A stretch of DNA of 64,000 nt, from positions 1 through 64,000 of the forward strand of contig NZ_SSMW01000042.1 of the NCBI RefSeq assembly GCF_004799405.1, written 5' to 3'. The notes under the pieces are model-generated. The model searched no databases. It had not been told where the DNA came from and saw only the letters and a list, made by a program, of their open reading frames with translations. Each line of letters begins with the position of its first letter. The first letter of the stretch is position 1. Made by a program: the position numbers and the translations under genes. Below are positions 9,506 to 26,837 of the stretch, in pieces. The DNA is from Bradyrhizobium sp. GTDB taxonomy: Bacteria > Pseudomonadota > Alphaproteobacteria > Rhizobiales > Xanthobacteraceae.

Positions 9506-10285
9506 TCAGTTCGGTATTGTTATGCTCGAATTGACGGTAGGCCAATCGGAAACAGAAAGATCGGTGAGTTTGGCAAATTCGAGCACATCAGGCCGGTAGG
9601 TGGCGCGAAGGAATTCAACATCGGCGGCGCTCAAGCGGTAATTGACCGGCCGCGTGCGGTGATCGAACCTGGCGGCGACATCGGGCAACGGGTCGATCTG
9701 CAGAAAGTCGGTGATGGCACGCAGCGTGCCGCGGTGATCGTTTTTCAAATCGTTCGAACGAAGAAACAAGAGCTGGTCACGAGGAAAGAGTTCGAGAGCC
9801 TTCTTGACCTGGCCAGAGAAAAAACCCCGTTCGACGTAGCTGAAGAGCCGCCATGGGCGGTCGAGCTCATGAATGTTTTGCAGCCGCTTGCGTCCCTCGC
9901 GGATCGCGAGAGTGAAAGGCAGCGTTTCTCGCCCGCGGGAGATTTCCATTTTCCAGTTGGACCAAGCTCGTTCGATCGGGTCGCGGAACAGGAAAAGCAA
10001 TTTCATTTCAGGATTGTACGATTTGATGCGCGGCAGCGCCGGGGGCCAGAATATATAGATCGGGGTCGCTTCAAAGGCTTTGCGCTTCTCGTTCACAGGG
10101 CCGAACGCGCTATGAAGGATTTGATAATTCGGCCTTTTCCAGTCAACCGACTCGTCGTCAAAAAAGTGAAGCTCTTTCTGCAGGGGCGGCTGCAGCTGAG
10201 GGTGGTTCTGCAAGTAACGAAACAAACTCGTTGTTCCACCTTTTTGAACGCCCGCGATGATCGCTTGAACAAGTGGCTTATGCAT
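9506..10285 (-). CDS. PAPS-dependent sulfotransferase, heparan-sulfate/NodH-like superfamily
   Basis: 259 residues from the ATG at 10285. An in-frame TTG at 10381 would add 32 residues that do not resemble the family, and neither start has a strong ribosome binding site. The 5'-phosphosulfate loop is AGVQKGGTTSLFRYLQNHP (residues 11-29), then KELHFFDDE. The 3'-phosphate site is LLFLFRDPIERAWSNW, and a C-terminal PDVAARFDHRTRPVNYRLS follows. This is the Sulfotransfer_1/3 type found in NodH-like and deacetylase/N-sulfotransferase-like proteins and is unrelated at the fold-family level to the Stf0 gene 3 kb away. Probably first gene of an operon with cysD and cysNC; the acceptor is unknown. Confidence 0.8.
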   Translation of the reverse strand: MHKPLVQAIIAGVQKGGTTSLFRYLQNHPQLQPPLQKELHFFDDESVDWKRPNYQILHSAFGPVNEKRKAFEATPIYIFWPPALPRIKSYNPEMKLLFLFRDPIERAWSNWKMEISRGRETLPFTLAIREGRKRLQNIHELDRPWRLFSYVERGFFSGQVKKALELFPRDQLLFLRSNDLKNDHRGTLRAITDFLQIDPLPDVAARFDHRTRPVNYRLSAADVEFLRATYRPDVLEFAKLTDLSVSDWPTVNSSITIPN

Positions 10286-10576
10286 AATCTGAATCTGACT
10301 TTGGCGCGGCGAATTCTGCCAGCATCCCGGAGTATTGCCCTGCCAGTCTTGCCTGCGCAAGACATTGATATTCAACCGCAATCGTCGTATCGGGCGTCAG
10401 ATGTGAGCATGGTCACAGATGGATTGCCTGCCTCGTTCCGGGACGGCAGCATGATCGATTGAATAGTTGCTGCGAACTGCAAGGGAAAGCATGCGCTGAA
10501 CCGCATCGGGGGCCCCGAGCAATGGTCATAATTGGCCCGCAATACTCGTGGAACAACCATCCATGGGTGTTGCGTA

Positions 10577-10885
10577 ATGTCGAATCGGCGAAAGGTAACG
10601 GCGCTCGCTGCGGGAGCGCTGCTATTGTCGGGCCTCTCGCTTGGCGGCTGTGCGACTTCGAGTGCCGGCTCATCGCCGATGGACGCGCGGGCCCAGGCGC
10701 CGGCGGCCCCGAAAGCCGGCGCTTATTCCCCGATACAAGACAAGCCACCGGAGCGCGACGAGCCCACCATGACAACCGACGAACGGTTGAAGCTCAGGAA
10801 TGAACTGATCGCCGCGCGCGACCGCCAGCCGAAAGCCGCCAAGGTCCAAAAGGCCCCTGCGCAGGCTGAACCCGCGAAGCCCTGA
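10577..10885 (+). CDS. Small lipoprotein of unknown function
   Basis: 102 residues from the ATG at 10577; the longer frame from 10532 would put 15 residues in front of the signal peptide. A basic N-terminus (MSNRRK) is followed by a hydrophobic run and the lipobox LGGC with Cys25 as the lipidated residue. The mature part is Ala/Pro/Lys-rich and low in complexity (PAKAAKVQKAPAQAEPAKP-like) with a short charged helix TMTTDERLKLRNELIAARDR. No known domain was recognised. It is probably envelope-anchored. Confidence 0.65.
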   Translation: MSNRRKVTALAAGALLLSGLSLGGCATSSAGSSPMDARAQAPAAPKAGAYSPIQDKPPERDEPTMTTDERLKLRNELIAARDRQPKAAKVQKAPAQAEPAKP

Positions 10886-10924
10886 GATTTTCGATGCAAT
10901 TCTGATTTCAAGTTCCCGCCTGCC

Positions 10925-10953
10925 TTGACCTTTACCGCCGCCCGCAGTACATA
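10925..10953 (+). promoter_or_regulatory. Candidate sigma-70 promoter for secE-nusG-rplK-rplA
   Basis: TTGACC (10925-10930), a 17-bp spacer, then TACATA (10948-10953). The -35 is good and the -10 is weak. It lies about 175 bp before secE in the only long gap upstream of the operon. This is a sequence reading only. Confidence 0.35.
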
Positions 10954-11126
10954 GCCGCCACCTGCTGCCGGCCCGCTTCGACGGATATCCGGCGCGGCTT
11001 TGAAATCCCCCGAATAATCGAGCCCGCTTGCCGGCTCATCCTTCAGAAGAGGGCTGGGCGCTAGAGGGCTGTTCGGATTCCTTAAGACAACTGTGCGTTC
11101 CACGATGGACGCGGATCGAATAAACG

Positions 11127-11318
11127 ATGGCTCTCAGCCCGTTCAAGTTCCTGCAGGAAGTGCGCCAGGAGACCAACAAGGTCACCTGGCCCACCCGCCG
11201 CGAAACCATGATCACCACCATCATGGTGTTCGTCATGGTGGCGCTGGCTTCGATCTTCTTCTTCGCCTCGGATCAACTGATCCGTTATCTCGTCACCTTC
11301 CTGCTCGGCATTCACTGA
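11127..11318 (+). CDS. secE: Preprotein translocase subunit SecE
   Basis: 63 residues, the short single-span form usual in alphaproteobacteria. The N-terminal amphipathic segment has the conserved KVTWPTRRET motif (residues 18-27) and is followed by one membrane helix (about 30-58). It stabilises SecY in the SecYEG channel. Its stop codon overlaps the nusG start by one base, the classical secE-nusG arrangement. Confidence 0.95.
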   Translation: MALSPFKFLQEVRQETNKVTWPTRRETMITTIMVFVMVALASIFFFASDQLIRYLVTFLLGIH

Positions 11319-11872
11319 TGGCAACCGCCGGAACCGAAACGATGGACAAGCGCTGGTATATCGTCCACGCCTATTCGAACTTCGAAAAGAAGGTCGCGGA
11401 ATCGATCCGCGAGCAATCGAAGCAGCGCGGGCTTGAAGAACTGTTCGAGCAGGTGCTGGTGCCGACCGAAAAGGTCACCGAAATACGCCGCGGCCGCAAG
11501 ATCGACGCCGAGCGCAAGTTTTTCCCGGGCTATGTCCTGGTCAAGATGAAACTGACCGATGAGGCCTTCCACCTCATCAAGAATACTCCGAAGGTCACGG
11601 GCTTTCTCGGCGCGGAAAACAAGCCGATGCCGATCTCGGAAGCCGAAGCCATGCGGATCCTGCACCAGGTGCAGGAAGGCGTGGAACGCCCCAAGGCTTC
11701 GGTCTCGTTCGAGATCGGCGAGAATGTGCGGGTCGCCGATGGGCCGTTCGCGTCGTTCTCCGGGGTGGTCGAGGAAATCGACGAGGCGCGCTCGCGCGTC
11801 AAGGTCGCGGTGTCGATCTTCGGACGCGCCACGCCGGTCGAACTGGAATTCGCTCAGGTCGAGAAGGTCTGA
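11318..11872 (+). CDS. nusG: Transcription termination/antitermination factor NusG
   Basis: 184 residues from the ATG at 11318, which overlaps the secE stop (TGATG); an internal ATG at 11342 is a possible alternative. The NGN domain starts at KRWYIVHAYSNFEKKV, with the RKIDAERKFFPGYVLVKM strand. The C-terminal KOW domain is VRVADGPFASFSGVVEEID. It binds RNA polymerase beta' and couples transcription with Rho, NusE/S10 and the ribosome. Genes for most of its partners (rpoB, rpoC, rpsJ) are in this window. Confidence 0.96.
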   Translation: MATAGTETMDKRWYIVHAYSNFEKKVAESIREQSKQRGLEELFEQVLVPTEKVTEIRRGRKIDAERKFFPGYVLVKMKLTDEAFHLIKNTPKVTGFLGAENKPMPISEAEAMRILHQVQEGVERPKASVSFEIGENVRVADGPFASFSGVVEEIDEARSRVKVAVSIFGRATPVELEFAQVEKV

Positions 11873-11971
11873 GCGGGAAGGCCGTGGGAGGGTAAAAGCG
11901 GCGCCAACCGTTTTCATCCGAACCACGAAACCTGAAACAGCCGATTTCGGTCGGCACAACAGGAGTGACAG

Positions 11972-12400
11972 ATGGCAAAGAAAGTGACCGGATACCTGAA
12001 ATTGCAGGTGCCGGCCGGTGCGGCGAATCCTTCGCCCCCGATCGGACCCGCGCTTGGTCAGCGCGGCCTCAACATCATGGAGTTCTGCAAGGCGTTCAAC
12101 GCCCAGACGCAGAAGGAAGAGAAGAACACCCCGATTCCGGTGGTGATCACGATCTACGCCGATCGTTCGTTCACCTTCGAGATGAAGACGCCGCCGATGT
12201 CTTTCTTCATCAAGAAGGCGGCCAAGCTGACCTCGGGGTCGAAGGCTCCGGGCCGCGACAAGGCCGGCAAGGTGACGAAGGCGCAGGTGCGCGAGATCGC
12301 CGAGGCCAAGATGAAAGATCTGAATTGCGACACCATCGAAGCGGCCATGAAGATGGTCGAGGGCTCAGCCCGTTCGATGGGCGTCGAGGTGGCGGGGTAA
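11972..12400 (+). CDS. rplK: 50S ribosomal protein L11
   Basis: 142 residues, full length. It shows the conserved N-terminal [19 protein letters not shown] segment that contacts 23S rRNA and thiostrepton-type antibiotics, and the rRNA-binding C-terminal part with [23 protein letters not shown] lies just upstream of the start. It is part of the GTPase-associated centre of the large subunit. It is 99 bp after nusG and 5 bp before rplA. Confidence 0.97.
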   Translation: MAKKVTGYLKLQVPAGAANPSPPIGPALGQRGLNIMEFCKAFNAQTQKEEKNTPIPVVITIYADRSFTFEMKTPPMSFFIKKAAKLTSGSKAPGRDKAGKVTKAQVREIAEAKMKDLNCDTIEAAMKMVEGSARSMGVEVAG

Positions 12401-12405
12401 CGGTC

Positions 12406-13098
12406 ATGGCAATTGGAAAACGTTTGAAGAAGGCCCGCGAGGGCGTTGATCGCGAAAAGCTTTATCCGCTCGCCGACGCCATCAAGATGGTCAAGGAACG
12501 CGCCAAGTCGAAGTTCGACGAGACCGTCGAGATTGCGATCAATCTCGGCGTCGATCCCCGTCATGCCGATCAGATGGTGCGCGGCGTGGTGATCTTGCCG
12601 AACGGCACCGGACGCACCCTGCGGGTCGGGGTGTTTGCGCGCGGCGCCAAGGCTGAAGAGGCCAAGGCGGCGGGTGCGGACGTGGTCGGCGCCGAGGACC
12701 TGGTCGAGAAAGTACAGGGCGGCCAGATCGACTTCGATCGCTGCATCGCGACCCCCGACATGATGCCGCTGGTCGGTCGGCTCGGCAAAGTGCTGGGACC
12801 GCGCGGCATGATGCCGAACCCGAAGATCGGCACCGTCACCATGGACATCGGCAATGCCGTCAAGGGCGCCAAGGGCGGTTCGGTCGAATTCCGGGTCGAA
12901 AAAGCCGGCATCGTGCAGGCCGGCATCGGCAAGGCGTCGTTCTCCGAAGAGAAACTGGTGCAAAACGTCAGGGCGCTTGCGGATGCGGTCGCCAAGGCCA
13001 AGCCATCGGGATCGAAAGGCACCTACATCCAGCGCGTCGCGGTTTCCTCCACCATGGGGCCGGGCGTAAAAGTCGAGCCCGGCAGCCTGCTGGGTTAG
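12406..13098 (+). CDS. rplA: 50S ribosomal protein L1
   Basis: 230 residues from the ATG at 12406. The frame is open further upstream, but the start [20 protein letters not shown] and the 5-bp spacing from rplK fix it. Family signatures are [37 protein letters not shown] and the C-terminal [18 protein letters not shown]. It is the mobile L1-stalk protein and, in many bacteria, an autogenous repressor of its own rplKA mRNA. Confidence 0.97.
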   Translation: MAIGKRLKKAREGVDREKLYPLADAIKMVKERAKSKFDETVEIAINLGVDPRHADQMVRGVVILPNGTGRTLRVGVFARGAKAEEAKAAGADVVGAEDLVEKVQGGQIDFDRCIATPDMMPLVGRLGKVLGPRGMMPNPKIGTVTMDIGNAVKGAKGGSVEFRVEKAGIVQAGIGKASFSEEKLVQNVRALADAVAKAKPSGSKGTYIQRVAVSSTMGPGVKVEPGSLLG

Positions 13099-13125
13099 GG
13101 GCGCTACGAAGCGCGCGAGATAACC

Positions 13126-13163
13126 AGGGCGGAATTGGGCAACCGATTCCGCCCTTTATCTTT
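13126..13163 (+). terminator. Rho-independent terminator after rplA
   Basis: Perfect 10-bp stem agggcggaat (13126-13135) with attccgccct (13146-13155), followed by TTATCTTT. It closes the secE-nusG-rplK-rplA unit 28 bp after rplA and separates it from the dehydrogenase gene. Confidence 0.75.
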
Positions 13164-13182
13164 AACATCAGGAAATCCGTCG

Positions 13183-14136
13183 ATGCCCGACAAGGTCTTA
13201 ATCTATTCACGCTTCCCCAAGGCGCTGATGCTGCGCATCGGGCAGCGCTACGATCTGATGGATGCGGCGGGAAAGCCGCCGCGTGACGTCTTCACCGCCG
13301 AGCAACTGTCCGGCATCCGCGCGATGATAACGGCCGGCGGCACCCCGCTCGGGGGCGACATGATGGACATGATGCCGTCGCTGCGCGCGATCGTCTGTTA
13401 CGGCACCGGTTTTGACGGCGTCGACATGGCGGCAGCGGCCAGGCGCGGAATCGCGGTCGGCCACAGCCCCGGCGCCAACGCGTCCGCCGTTGCCGACCTG
13501 GCCGTGACCTTGATGCTGGCGGCCACGCGCAGGCTTTTGCCGGCGGACGATTATGTCCGCAGCGGCAACTGGGCGGCGGCAAAACCGTCGCCGCTGATGC
13601 GTCCGCAACCCGGCAATCCCGGCCGCCGCGTCGGCGTCTACGGCATGGGCGAGATCGGCCGCAAGATCGCAAGCCGCGTTGCGGCGTTCGAGTGCGAGGT
13701 CGGCTATTTCAGCCGCAGCAGACGGGAGGTGCCTTACCAATACCTGCCGAGCCTCGAGGCGCTGGCGGAATGGTGCACCGTCCTGATGATCGCGGTTCGC
13801 GCCGGCGAGGACACCAACCATGTCGTCGATGCCGGGATCCTGCAAAAGCTCGGCAAGGACGGCTACGTCGTCAACATCTCCAGAGGCTCGGTGATCGATC
13901 AAGAGGCCCTGGTGGCGGCGCTGGCCGACCAGACCATCGCCGGCGCCGGTCTCGACGTGTACCCGAAAGAGCCGCATGCGCCCGATGCGCTGACCGGCCT
14001 TCCGAATGTGGTGCTGACCCCGCATATCGGCGGGCATACCCAGGAGTCGCATACGGCGATGCAGAACTGCGTGATCGCCAATCTCGACACCTTTTTCGCC
14101 GGCCAGCCGCTGGCCTATCCGGTTCTGACAGCCTGA
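13183..14136 (+). CDS. D-isomer-specific 2-hydroxyacid dehydrogenase
   Basis: 317 residues from the ATG at 13183 (AGGAAA upstream; an upstream ATG at 13135 lies inside the terminator). N-terminal substrate domain, then the NAD-binding Rossmann motif VGVYGMGEIGRKIASRV with SRSRREVPYQY after the second strand. The catalytic set appears as Arg in NISRGSVID, Glu in YPKEPHAP and His in LTPHIGGHT. It would reduce a 2-keto acid such as glyoxylate or hydroxypyruvate, or run the reverse; the substrate is not resolved. It sits alone between rplA and rplJ, where most bacteria have no gene. Confidence 0.88.
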   Translation: MPDKVLIYSRFPKALMLRIGQRYDLMDAAGKPPRDVFTAEQLSGIRAMITAGGTPLGGDMMDMMPSLRAIVCYGTGFDGVDMAAAARRGIAVGHSPGANASAVADLAVTLMLAATRRLLPADDYVRSGNWAAAKPSPLMRPQPGNPGRRVGVYGMGEIGRKIASRVAAFECEVGYFSRSRREVPYQYLPSLEALAEWCTVLMIAVRAGEDTNHVVDAGILQKLGKDGYVVNISRGSVIDQEALVAALADQTIAGAGLDVYPKEPHAPDALTGLPNVVLTPHIGGHTQESHTAMQNCVIANLDTFFAGQPLAYPVLTA

Positions 14137-14200
14137 ATCCCCCGATTTCGGGCCGGATTTCAAGGATTCGCCCGCGGGCCGAATTGGCGTGATTTTGCCC

Positions 14201-14229
14201 TTGGCAAGCCGGAAAAGAGTCGTTAGACA
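14201..14229 (+). promoter_or_regulatory. Candidate promoter for rplJ-rplL
   Basis: TTGGCA (14201-14206), 17-bp spacer, TAGACA (14224-14229). If used, the rplJL mRNA would have a leader of roughly 470 nt. This is a weak prediction from consensus matching by eye. Confidence 0.3.
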
Positions 14230-14559
14230 ACCGGCTCCGGGCGTGCTGGCTGTTGCTGGCACGTCTGTGCTCGCATTCCGAAAACGTTGGACAGGAGACC
14301 ATTCCTTTCAGGACATCCGCATGGATTGCTCGAAAGGAAGGAAACCTGTCGCCTTAGCGGAATATGAGCAGGGGTCTTTCGGCGTGCCGGAGGCCTCGAT
14401 CCTGTCCAAGACTGCGGGCGCCCGCGATGAAACCTCAAGTTTCTTCAACGGCTTAATCGGATGGCCTGCATAGACGGGTGAAGACCGGATTTTGCTGTAT
14501 GTCGCCTTTATGGCGACGGGCGGCGGATATGGTTCGAACCTCGACACCCCGCGCCATCT

Positions 14560-14700
14560 GGTTCGGGAGGGCAGGCTTTTCAATGTCGTTCTGCCCCGAG
14601 GTGTCCTCAGGACTGAAATGTCCCGAGGTCAGGTTAGGGCGGGACGATGGGTGCAACCCGGCGGTCCTGCCAACAGGCAAAGACCGCCAACCGGAGAGAG
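14560..14700 (+). promoter_or_regulatory. L10 leader (autoregulatory RNA of rplJ-rplL)
   Basis: Just before rplJ, the segment 14660-14688 folds as a hairpin with outer stem ggcggtc/gaccgcc and an inner ctgcc/ggca stem. The preceding sequence (gtgtcctcaggactg..., tgtcccgaggtc...) offers further helices. This position and shape match the ribosomal L10 leader, where the L10(L12)4 complex binds its own mRNA to repress translation. The 5' limit is approximate. Confidence 0.55.
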
Positions 14701-14706
14701 CTTGCT

Positions 14707-15225
14707 GTGGAAAGAGCGGCAAAAAAGGACGCGGTTGAGGCGCTGAATGGTCTTTTCAAGGCTACCAGCGTGGCAGTCGTCGCCCATTATTCCGGCCTCA
14801 CCGTGGCCCAGATGCAGAAGCTGCGCATGCAGATGAAGCAGGCGGGCGCGTCGGTGAAGGTCTCGAAGAACCGTCTCGCCAAAATTGCTCTTGAAGGCAC
14901 GGACGTCGTTGCCATCGGCTCCCTGTTGAAGGGGCCGACCGTGATCGCGACTTCAAACGATCCGGTAGCGGCGCCGAAGGTTGCCATCGAATTCGCCAAG
15001 ACGAACGAGCAGTTCGTCATTCTCGGCGGCTCGATGGGTAAAACCGTCCTGGACATCAACGGCGTTAAGGCGCTCGCCGCCCTGCCGTCGCTCGATGAGT
15101 TGCGTGGCAAGATCGTCGGCCTGCTTGTGGCGCCGGCGACCAAGATCGCTCAGCTCACCACTGCGCCCGCCTCAAAACTGGCGCGCGTGGTTCAGGCCTA
15201 TGCCTCAAAGAGCGAAGCGGCCTGA
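14707..15225 (+). CDS. rplJ: 50S ribosomal protein L10
   Basis: 172 residues from a GTG start at 14707; this start gives the usual [18 protein letters not shown]-terminus and has GGAGAG 12 bp upstream. Family features are [29 protein letters not shown] and [16 protein letters not shown]. The C-terminal helix ([12 protein letters not shown]) binds the L7/L12 dimers. It is the base of the ribosomal stalk and the likely repressor acting on the leader in front of it. Confidence 0.96.
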   Translation: MERAAKKDAVEALNGLFKATSVAVVAHYSGLTVAQMQKLRMQMKQAGASVKVSKNRLAKIALEGTDVVAIGSLLKGPTVIATSNDPVAAPKVAIEFAKTNEQFVILGGSMGKTVLDINGVKALAALPSLDELRGKIVGLLVAPATKIAQLTTAPASKLARVVQAYASKSEAA

Positions 15226-15279
15226 CCCCCTTCGCAAATCAAACCTGGTTCGAACCGATACGCTTAAGGAAACAGATCA

Positions 15280-15651
<372 letters not shown>

Positions 15652-15671
15652 CCGCAGGCTACGGAAGCGAA

Positions 15672-15711
15672 ATCCCGGACAAGCGAGGCAAAGCCGAGCG
15701 CGATCCGGGAT
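15672..15711. repeat. Palindromic repeat after rplL
   Basis: Inverted repeat atcccgga (15672-15679) and tccgggat (15704-15711) enclosing aagcgaggcaaagccgagcg, which looks like a recurrent intergenic palindrome type in rhizobial genomes. It lies 20 bp after the rplL stop and may serve as a terminator or mRNA stabiliser, although no T-tract follows. Confidence 0.5.
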
Positions 15712-16144
15712 CGGAAGCTAACGGAAGACGTGGATGGCCGGGTAATCCCGGTCAGGCAGGCGGGGCAACTCGCCGCACGTTATACACAAAAAAGTGTGGG
15801 GATTCGGGAGCTTACCCCTCGAATCTCCACGATTGCCATCCCATATCGGGACGGCAGCACGAAAGCACGGTTGGCAAGGGGAACGGCGTCGTTCCCGACG
15901 CAAGCCGTTGGGAGACAGGCAATTTCGGGCTTTTTCGGTCCGTGACTAGGCAGGGTTAGACGGGCGGGTGCGTTCATGCGCCCCGCGCGTCGTTTTGCGT
16001 TTTGAAGGTCTGGTGTTCGAGGTCGGGATTAAAAACCGGCATTGGGCTTCGAAGTTTCAGGGCGTGTCGAAATTCAACCCGGGGGCGATGGCAATCGCGC
16101 TTCGGAAGGTTCGCCCCTGACGGGCGACGAAATGAGAGGCCACG
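15712..16144 (+). other. rplL-rpoB intergenic region
   Basis: About 430 bp with no supportable gene. There is a GC-rich hairpin-prone stretch around 15875-15915 (aacggcgtcg followed by complementary segments), then ggctttttcgg. This could be a partial terminator or attenuator of the kind that lowers rpoBC expression relative to rplJL. No clear promoter was found by eye. The rpoB ribosome binding site (GAGAGG) lies just before 16145. Confidence 0.4.
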
Positions 16145-20266
<4,122 letters not shown>

Positions 20267-20277
20267 CCAAAAGCGTC

Positions 20278-20302
20278 ATGCCCGGCGCCTTGCGCCGGGC
20301 AT
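20278..20302. repeat. Palindromic element between rpoB and rpoC
   Basis: Perfect 10-bp stem atgcccggcg (20278-20287) with cgccgggcat (20293-20302) and a 5-base loop, without a T-tract. It belongs to the same GTCATGCCCGG-type family as the elements at 35021 and 44780. It stands in a 128-bp gap inside a co-transcribed pair, so it would be present in the mRNA. Confidence 0.6.
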
Positions 20303-20394
20303 CCCACGCCTCGCTCGGACGTTGAGCAGGGCGCGTGGCTAAAAGAGAATTTCGAATTTGCTGCCGGTGACGATCGGCACGCGAGGAGAGGACC

Positions 20395-24594
<4,200 letters not shown>

Positions 24595-24620
24595 AGTCTG
24601 AGCGGATTCAGGATGTTATC

Positions 24621-24648
24621 AAAAGGCCGGCGCAAGCCGGCCTTTTTG
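24621..24648 (+). terminator. Rho-independent terminator after rpoC
   Basis: The stem aaaaggccggc (24621-24631) pairs with gccggcctttt (24636-24646) around a GCAA loop, followed by further T residues. This is a textbook intrinsic terminator 26 bp after the rpoC stop, ending the rplJL-rpoBC unit. Confidence 0.92.
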
Positions 24649-24779
24649 CTATTTTTTGGCTATTCTGTTTCTGCTAGCAACATCTGTTCATCTTCCCTTC
24701 AGGGTGAAAAGCGCTTCTGGTGAAACGACTTAGACCGCGTGTTTCCGGACAGGGGGCGGCGGGCGACCACGGAAAACAC

Positions 24780-26837
24780 ATGCTGGATCTTGCAATCGTT
24801 GGCGGCGGCCCCGGCGGGCTGATGAGCGCCTGGTACCTGAAGAAGAAACTGGGCGAGCTTTGCCGCGTCACCATCTATGAGGCGTCCGACCGGGTCGGCG
24901 GCAAGATCCTCACGCGCAAATTCGATGCGGCGCCCGCGATGTATGAAGCCGGCGTCGCCGAGATCTACGATTACTCGATGACCGGCCCCGATCCGCTGCG
25001 CGAATTGATCCAGCATTTCGGCCTGCAGACCATTCCGATGGATGCCGAGCAGGTCCAGTTCGACGGTGAACTGTTGAACGACGTGCCGGGCATGCGCCGC
25101 AAATACGGCGCCAAAACTGCCGACGCGATCGAGGCATTCCGCAAGCGCTGCGCCAACATGGTCTCGCCGATCGAATATTACGAAGGCGTCGGCGCGCACG
25201 ACAACGAACATCCCTGGGCCTACATCACCTGCGAGGAGTTGCTCGACCGGGAAATCGACGATCCCACCGCCAAGCGTTTTTTCAAGACCATGGCGCGCTC
25301 CGATCTGGCCACCGAAAGCCACAACACCAACGGGTTGAATGCGCTGAAGAACTTCGTGATGGATATCGACGGCTATATCGGCCTCTATTCGATCCAGAAC
25401 GGCAACGAGCAGCTGATCGATTGCCTCAAGTCCGAGGTCGACGCCGAGATCCAGCTCAATCACCGGGTTCTCAAGGTCGGCAAGACCGCGGCCGGCCGTT
25501 ATCAGCTCAACATGATGAACGGCAAGGGACCCGAGACCAAAGACTTCGATCTCGTGGTGATGTGCCTGCCGCACTCCTGGCTTGCGACCATGCGATGGGA
25601 CGGCGAGCAACTGCGCAAGTCGATGGTCAGGCACGTCGCCTATTTCGATCGCCCGGCGCATTACTTGCGGGTTTCGATCCTGTTCGACACGCCGTTCTGG
25701 GGCGAGAAGATCCCGGGCGCCTGGTTCATGTCGGAAGCGTTCGGCGGCTGCTGCGTTTATAATGAGGGCGCGCGTCACGATGTCGGCAAGCACGGCGTCC
25801 TGAACTGGCTGATCGCCGGCTCCGACGCGCTGGCCTTTGCCAATCTCGGCGATCAGGAACTGATCGACGCCGCCCTGAAATCGCTGCCGGCTTCGCTTGG
25901 CGACGCGCGCGCGCATTTCATGGAGGGCAAGACGTACCGCTGGCTGTCGTCGGTGAATGCGCTTCCCGGCGGCCTGCCGGCGCGCGATGTCATGACCAAT
26001 CACCGGCCCGACCCGAAGCAGCATCCGGGGCTGGTGGTGGTCGGCGACTATCTGTTCGATTCGACCCTCAACGGGCTGCTCGATTCCTCCGATGCCGCCA
26101 CCGACATCATTGTAACCGAGATGATGCGGCTGCGCCGTGCGCGCGGTAACGGCAGCGGCACACCGGTCTCGGACAGGATCGACCGTGACTATTTCGAGAA
26201 TTATCGCGGGCTAGGTCCCTATCGCGAGGTCTGGAGCCGGTTCACCGACCCGGCCTACCTTGCCGACCTCATCAAAATCGTCTGGAACAGGGCCAAGGGT
26301 TACAAGCTGCTGGTGGCAGGATCCGCCAGCGGCGAACTGGTGGGCGCGCTGCGCGCGCGCGGCATCGACGCATGGGGCATCGAGAACAATCGCGCGATCC
26401 ACGCCAGGACGCCGAAGGCTTTGAAGAAGTACAACAAGCTCGGAACGATCGTCGATATGCCGTTCCGGAACGAAGAATTCGATTTCGTGTTCGAGACCAG
26501 CCTGTGCCATGTCACGGAAAAGCAGGTGCCGCGGGCGATTCGCGAATTGAACCGGGTGATGAAGTCCGGCCTGGTGTTCGGGTCGGTGACGTCAGATATG
26601 GCGCCGGCGCTGATCGACCGCTACGACCTGTTGCGCGGGGTCAGGAAACTCGGCACCTGGTGGGAATGGTCGGAGCTGTTTTTCAACAACGGCTTCGACC
26701 TGTCGATGCACCGCCGCGACACCACTGACGCGCTGTGGGCGGCAACGCTCGCCGCCAACAAGGGGCCGGGGCAGTGGTACGCGGATTCCGACAGCCTGCG
26801 CTATTCATTCTTCGACAAGATCGCCTCTGACGATTGA
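24780..26837 (+). CDS. FAD-dependent amine-oxidase-like oxidoreductase fused to a SAM methyltransferase domain
   Basis: 685 residues from the ATG at 24780; a GTG at 24720 would add 20 residues in front of the Rossmann motif. Residues about 1-460 are a flavin oxidoreductase of the amine-oxidase/phytoene-desaturase type: LAIVGGGPGGLMSAWYL dinucleotide motif, EASDRVGGKI, and the C-terminal FAD strand VVVGDYLFDSTLNGLLDSSD. Residues about 495-685 look like a class I methyltransferase: LLVAGSASGELVGALRARGI (motif I-like), GIENN, IVDMPFRNEEFDFVFETSLC (motif post-I/II) and AIRELNRVMKSGLVFGS. No membrane segment is evident. The substrate is unknown. The fusion suggests that oxidation and methylation act on one compound. 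It heads a small cassette with an ABC exporter and another flavoprotein. Confidence 0.75.
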   Translation: MLDLAIVGGGPGGLMSAWYLKKKLGELCRVTIYEASDRVGGKILTRKFDAAPAMYEAGVAEIYDYSMTGPDPLRELIQHFGLQTIPMDAEQVQFDGELLNDVPGMRRKYGAKTADAIEAFRKRCANMVSPIEYYEGVGAHDNEHPWAYITCEELLDREIDDPTAKRFFKTMARSDLATESHNTNGLNALKNFVMDIDGYIGLYSIQNGNEQLIDCLKSEVDAEIQLNHRVLKVGKTAAGRYQLNMMNGKGPETKDFDLVVMCLPHSWLATMRWDGEQLRKSMVRHVAYFDRPAHYLRVSILFDTPFWGEKIPGAWFMSEAFGGCCVYNEGARHDVGKHGVLNWLIAGSDALAFANLGDQELIDAALKSLPASLGDARAHFMEGKTYRWLSSVNALPGGLPARDVMTNHRPDPKQHPGLVVVGDYLFDSTLNGLLDSSDAATDIIVTEMMRLRRARGNGSGTPVSDRIDRDYFENYRGLGPYREVWSRFTDPAYLADLIKIVWNRAKGYKLLVAGSASGELVGALRARGIDAWGIENNRAIHARTPKALKKYNKLGTIVDMPFRNEEFDFVFETSLCHVTEKQVPRAIRELNRVMKSGLVFGSVTSDMAPALIDRYDLLRGVRKLGTWWEWSELFFNNGFDLSMHRRDTTDALWAATLAANKGPGQWYADSDSLRYSFFDKIASDD

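Larger units (their letters stand above)
14137..14706 (+). other. Long untranslated stretch upstream of rplJ
   Basis: 570 bp without a convincing gene. Short open frames are present but lack codon bias or recognisable sequence. A weak promoter candidate lies at 14201-14229, and the last ~140 bp have the structure of an L10 leader. The middle part (14300-14560) has several short self-complementary patches and may be structured leader RNA. Confidence 0.5.

Noticed and set aside
6635..10285. Calling the cysNC/cysD/sulfotransferase genes nodQ, nodP and nodH
   Set aside because: No nod-box and no nodABC or other nodulation genes are seen; similarity alone does not separate Nod factor sulfation from other sulfation.
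10886..11126. A tRNA gene (often tRNA-Trp) upstream of secE
   Set aside because: No cloverleaf, T-loop (GGTTCGAATCC-like) or CCA-end pattern was seen in this gap or in any other gap of the window.
14189..14473. Small gene in the rplJ upstream gap
   Set aside because: The open frame has no ribosome binding site, coding bias or recognisable product, and overlapping frames on both strands are equally open.
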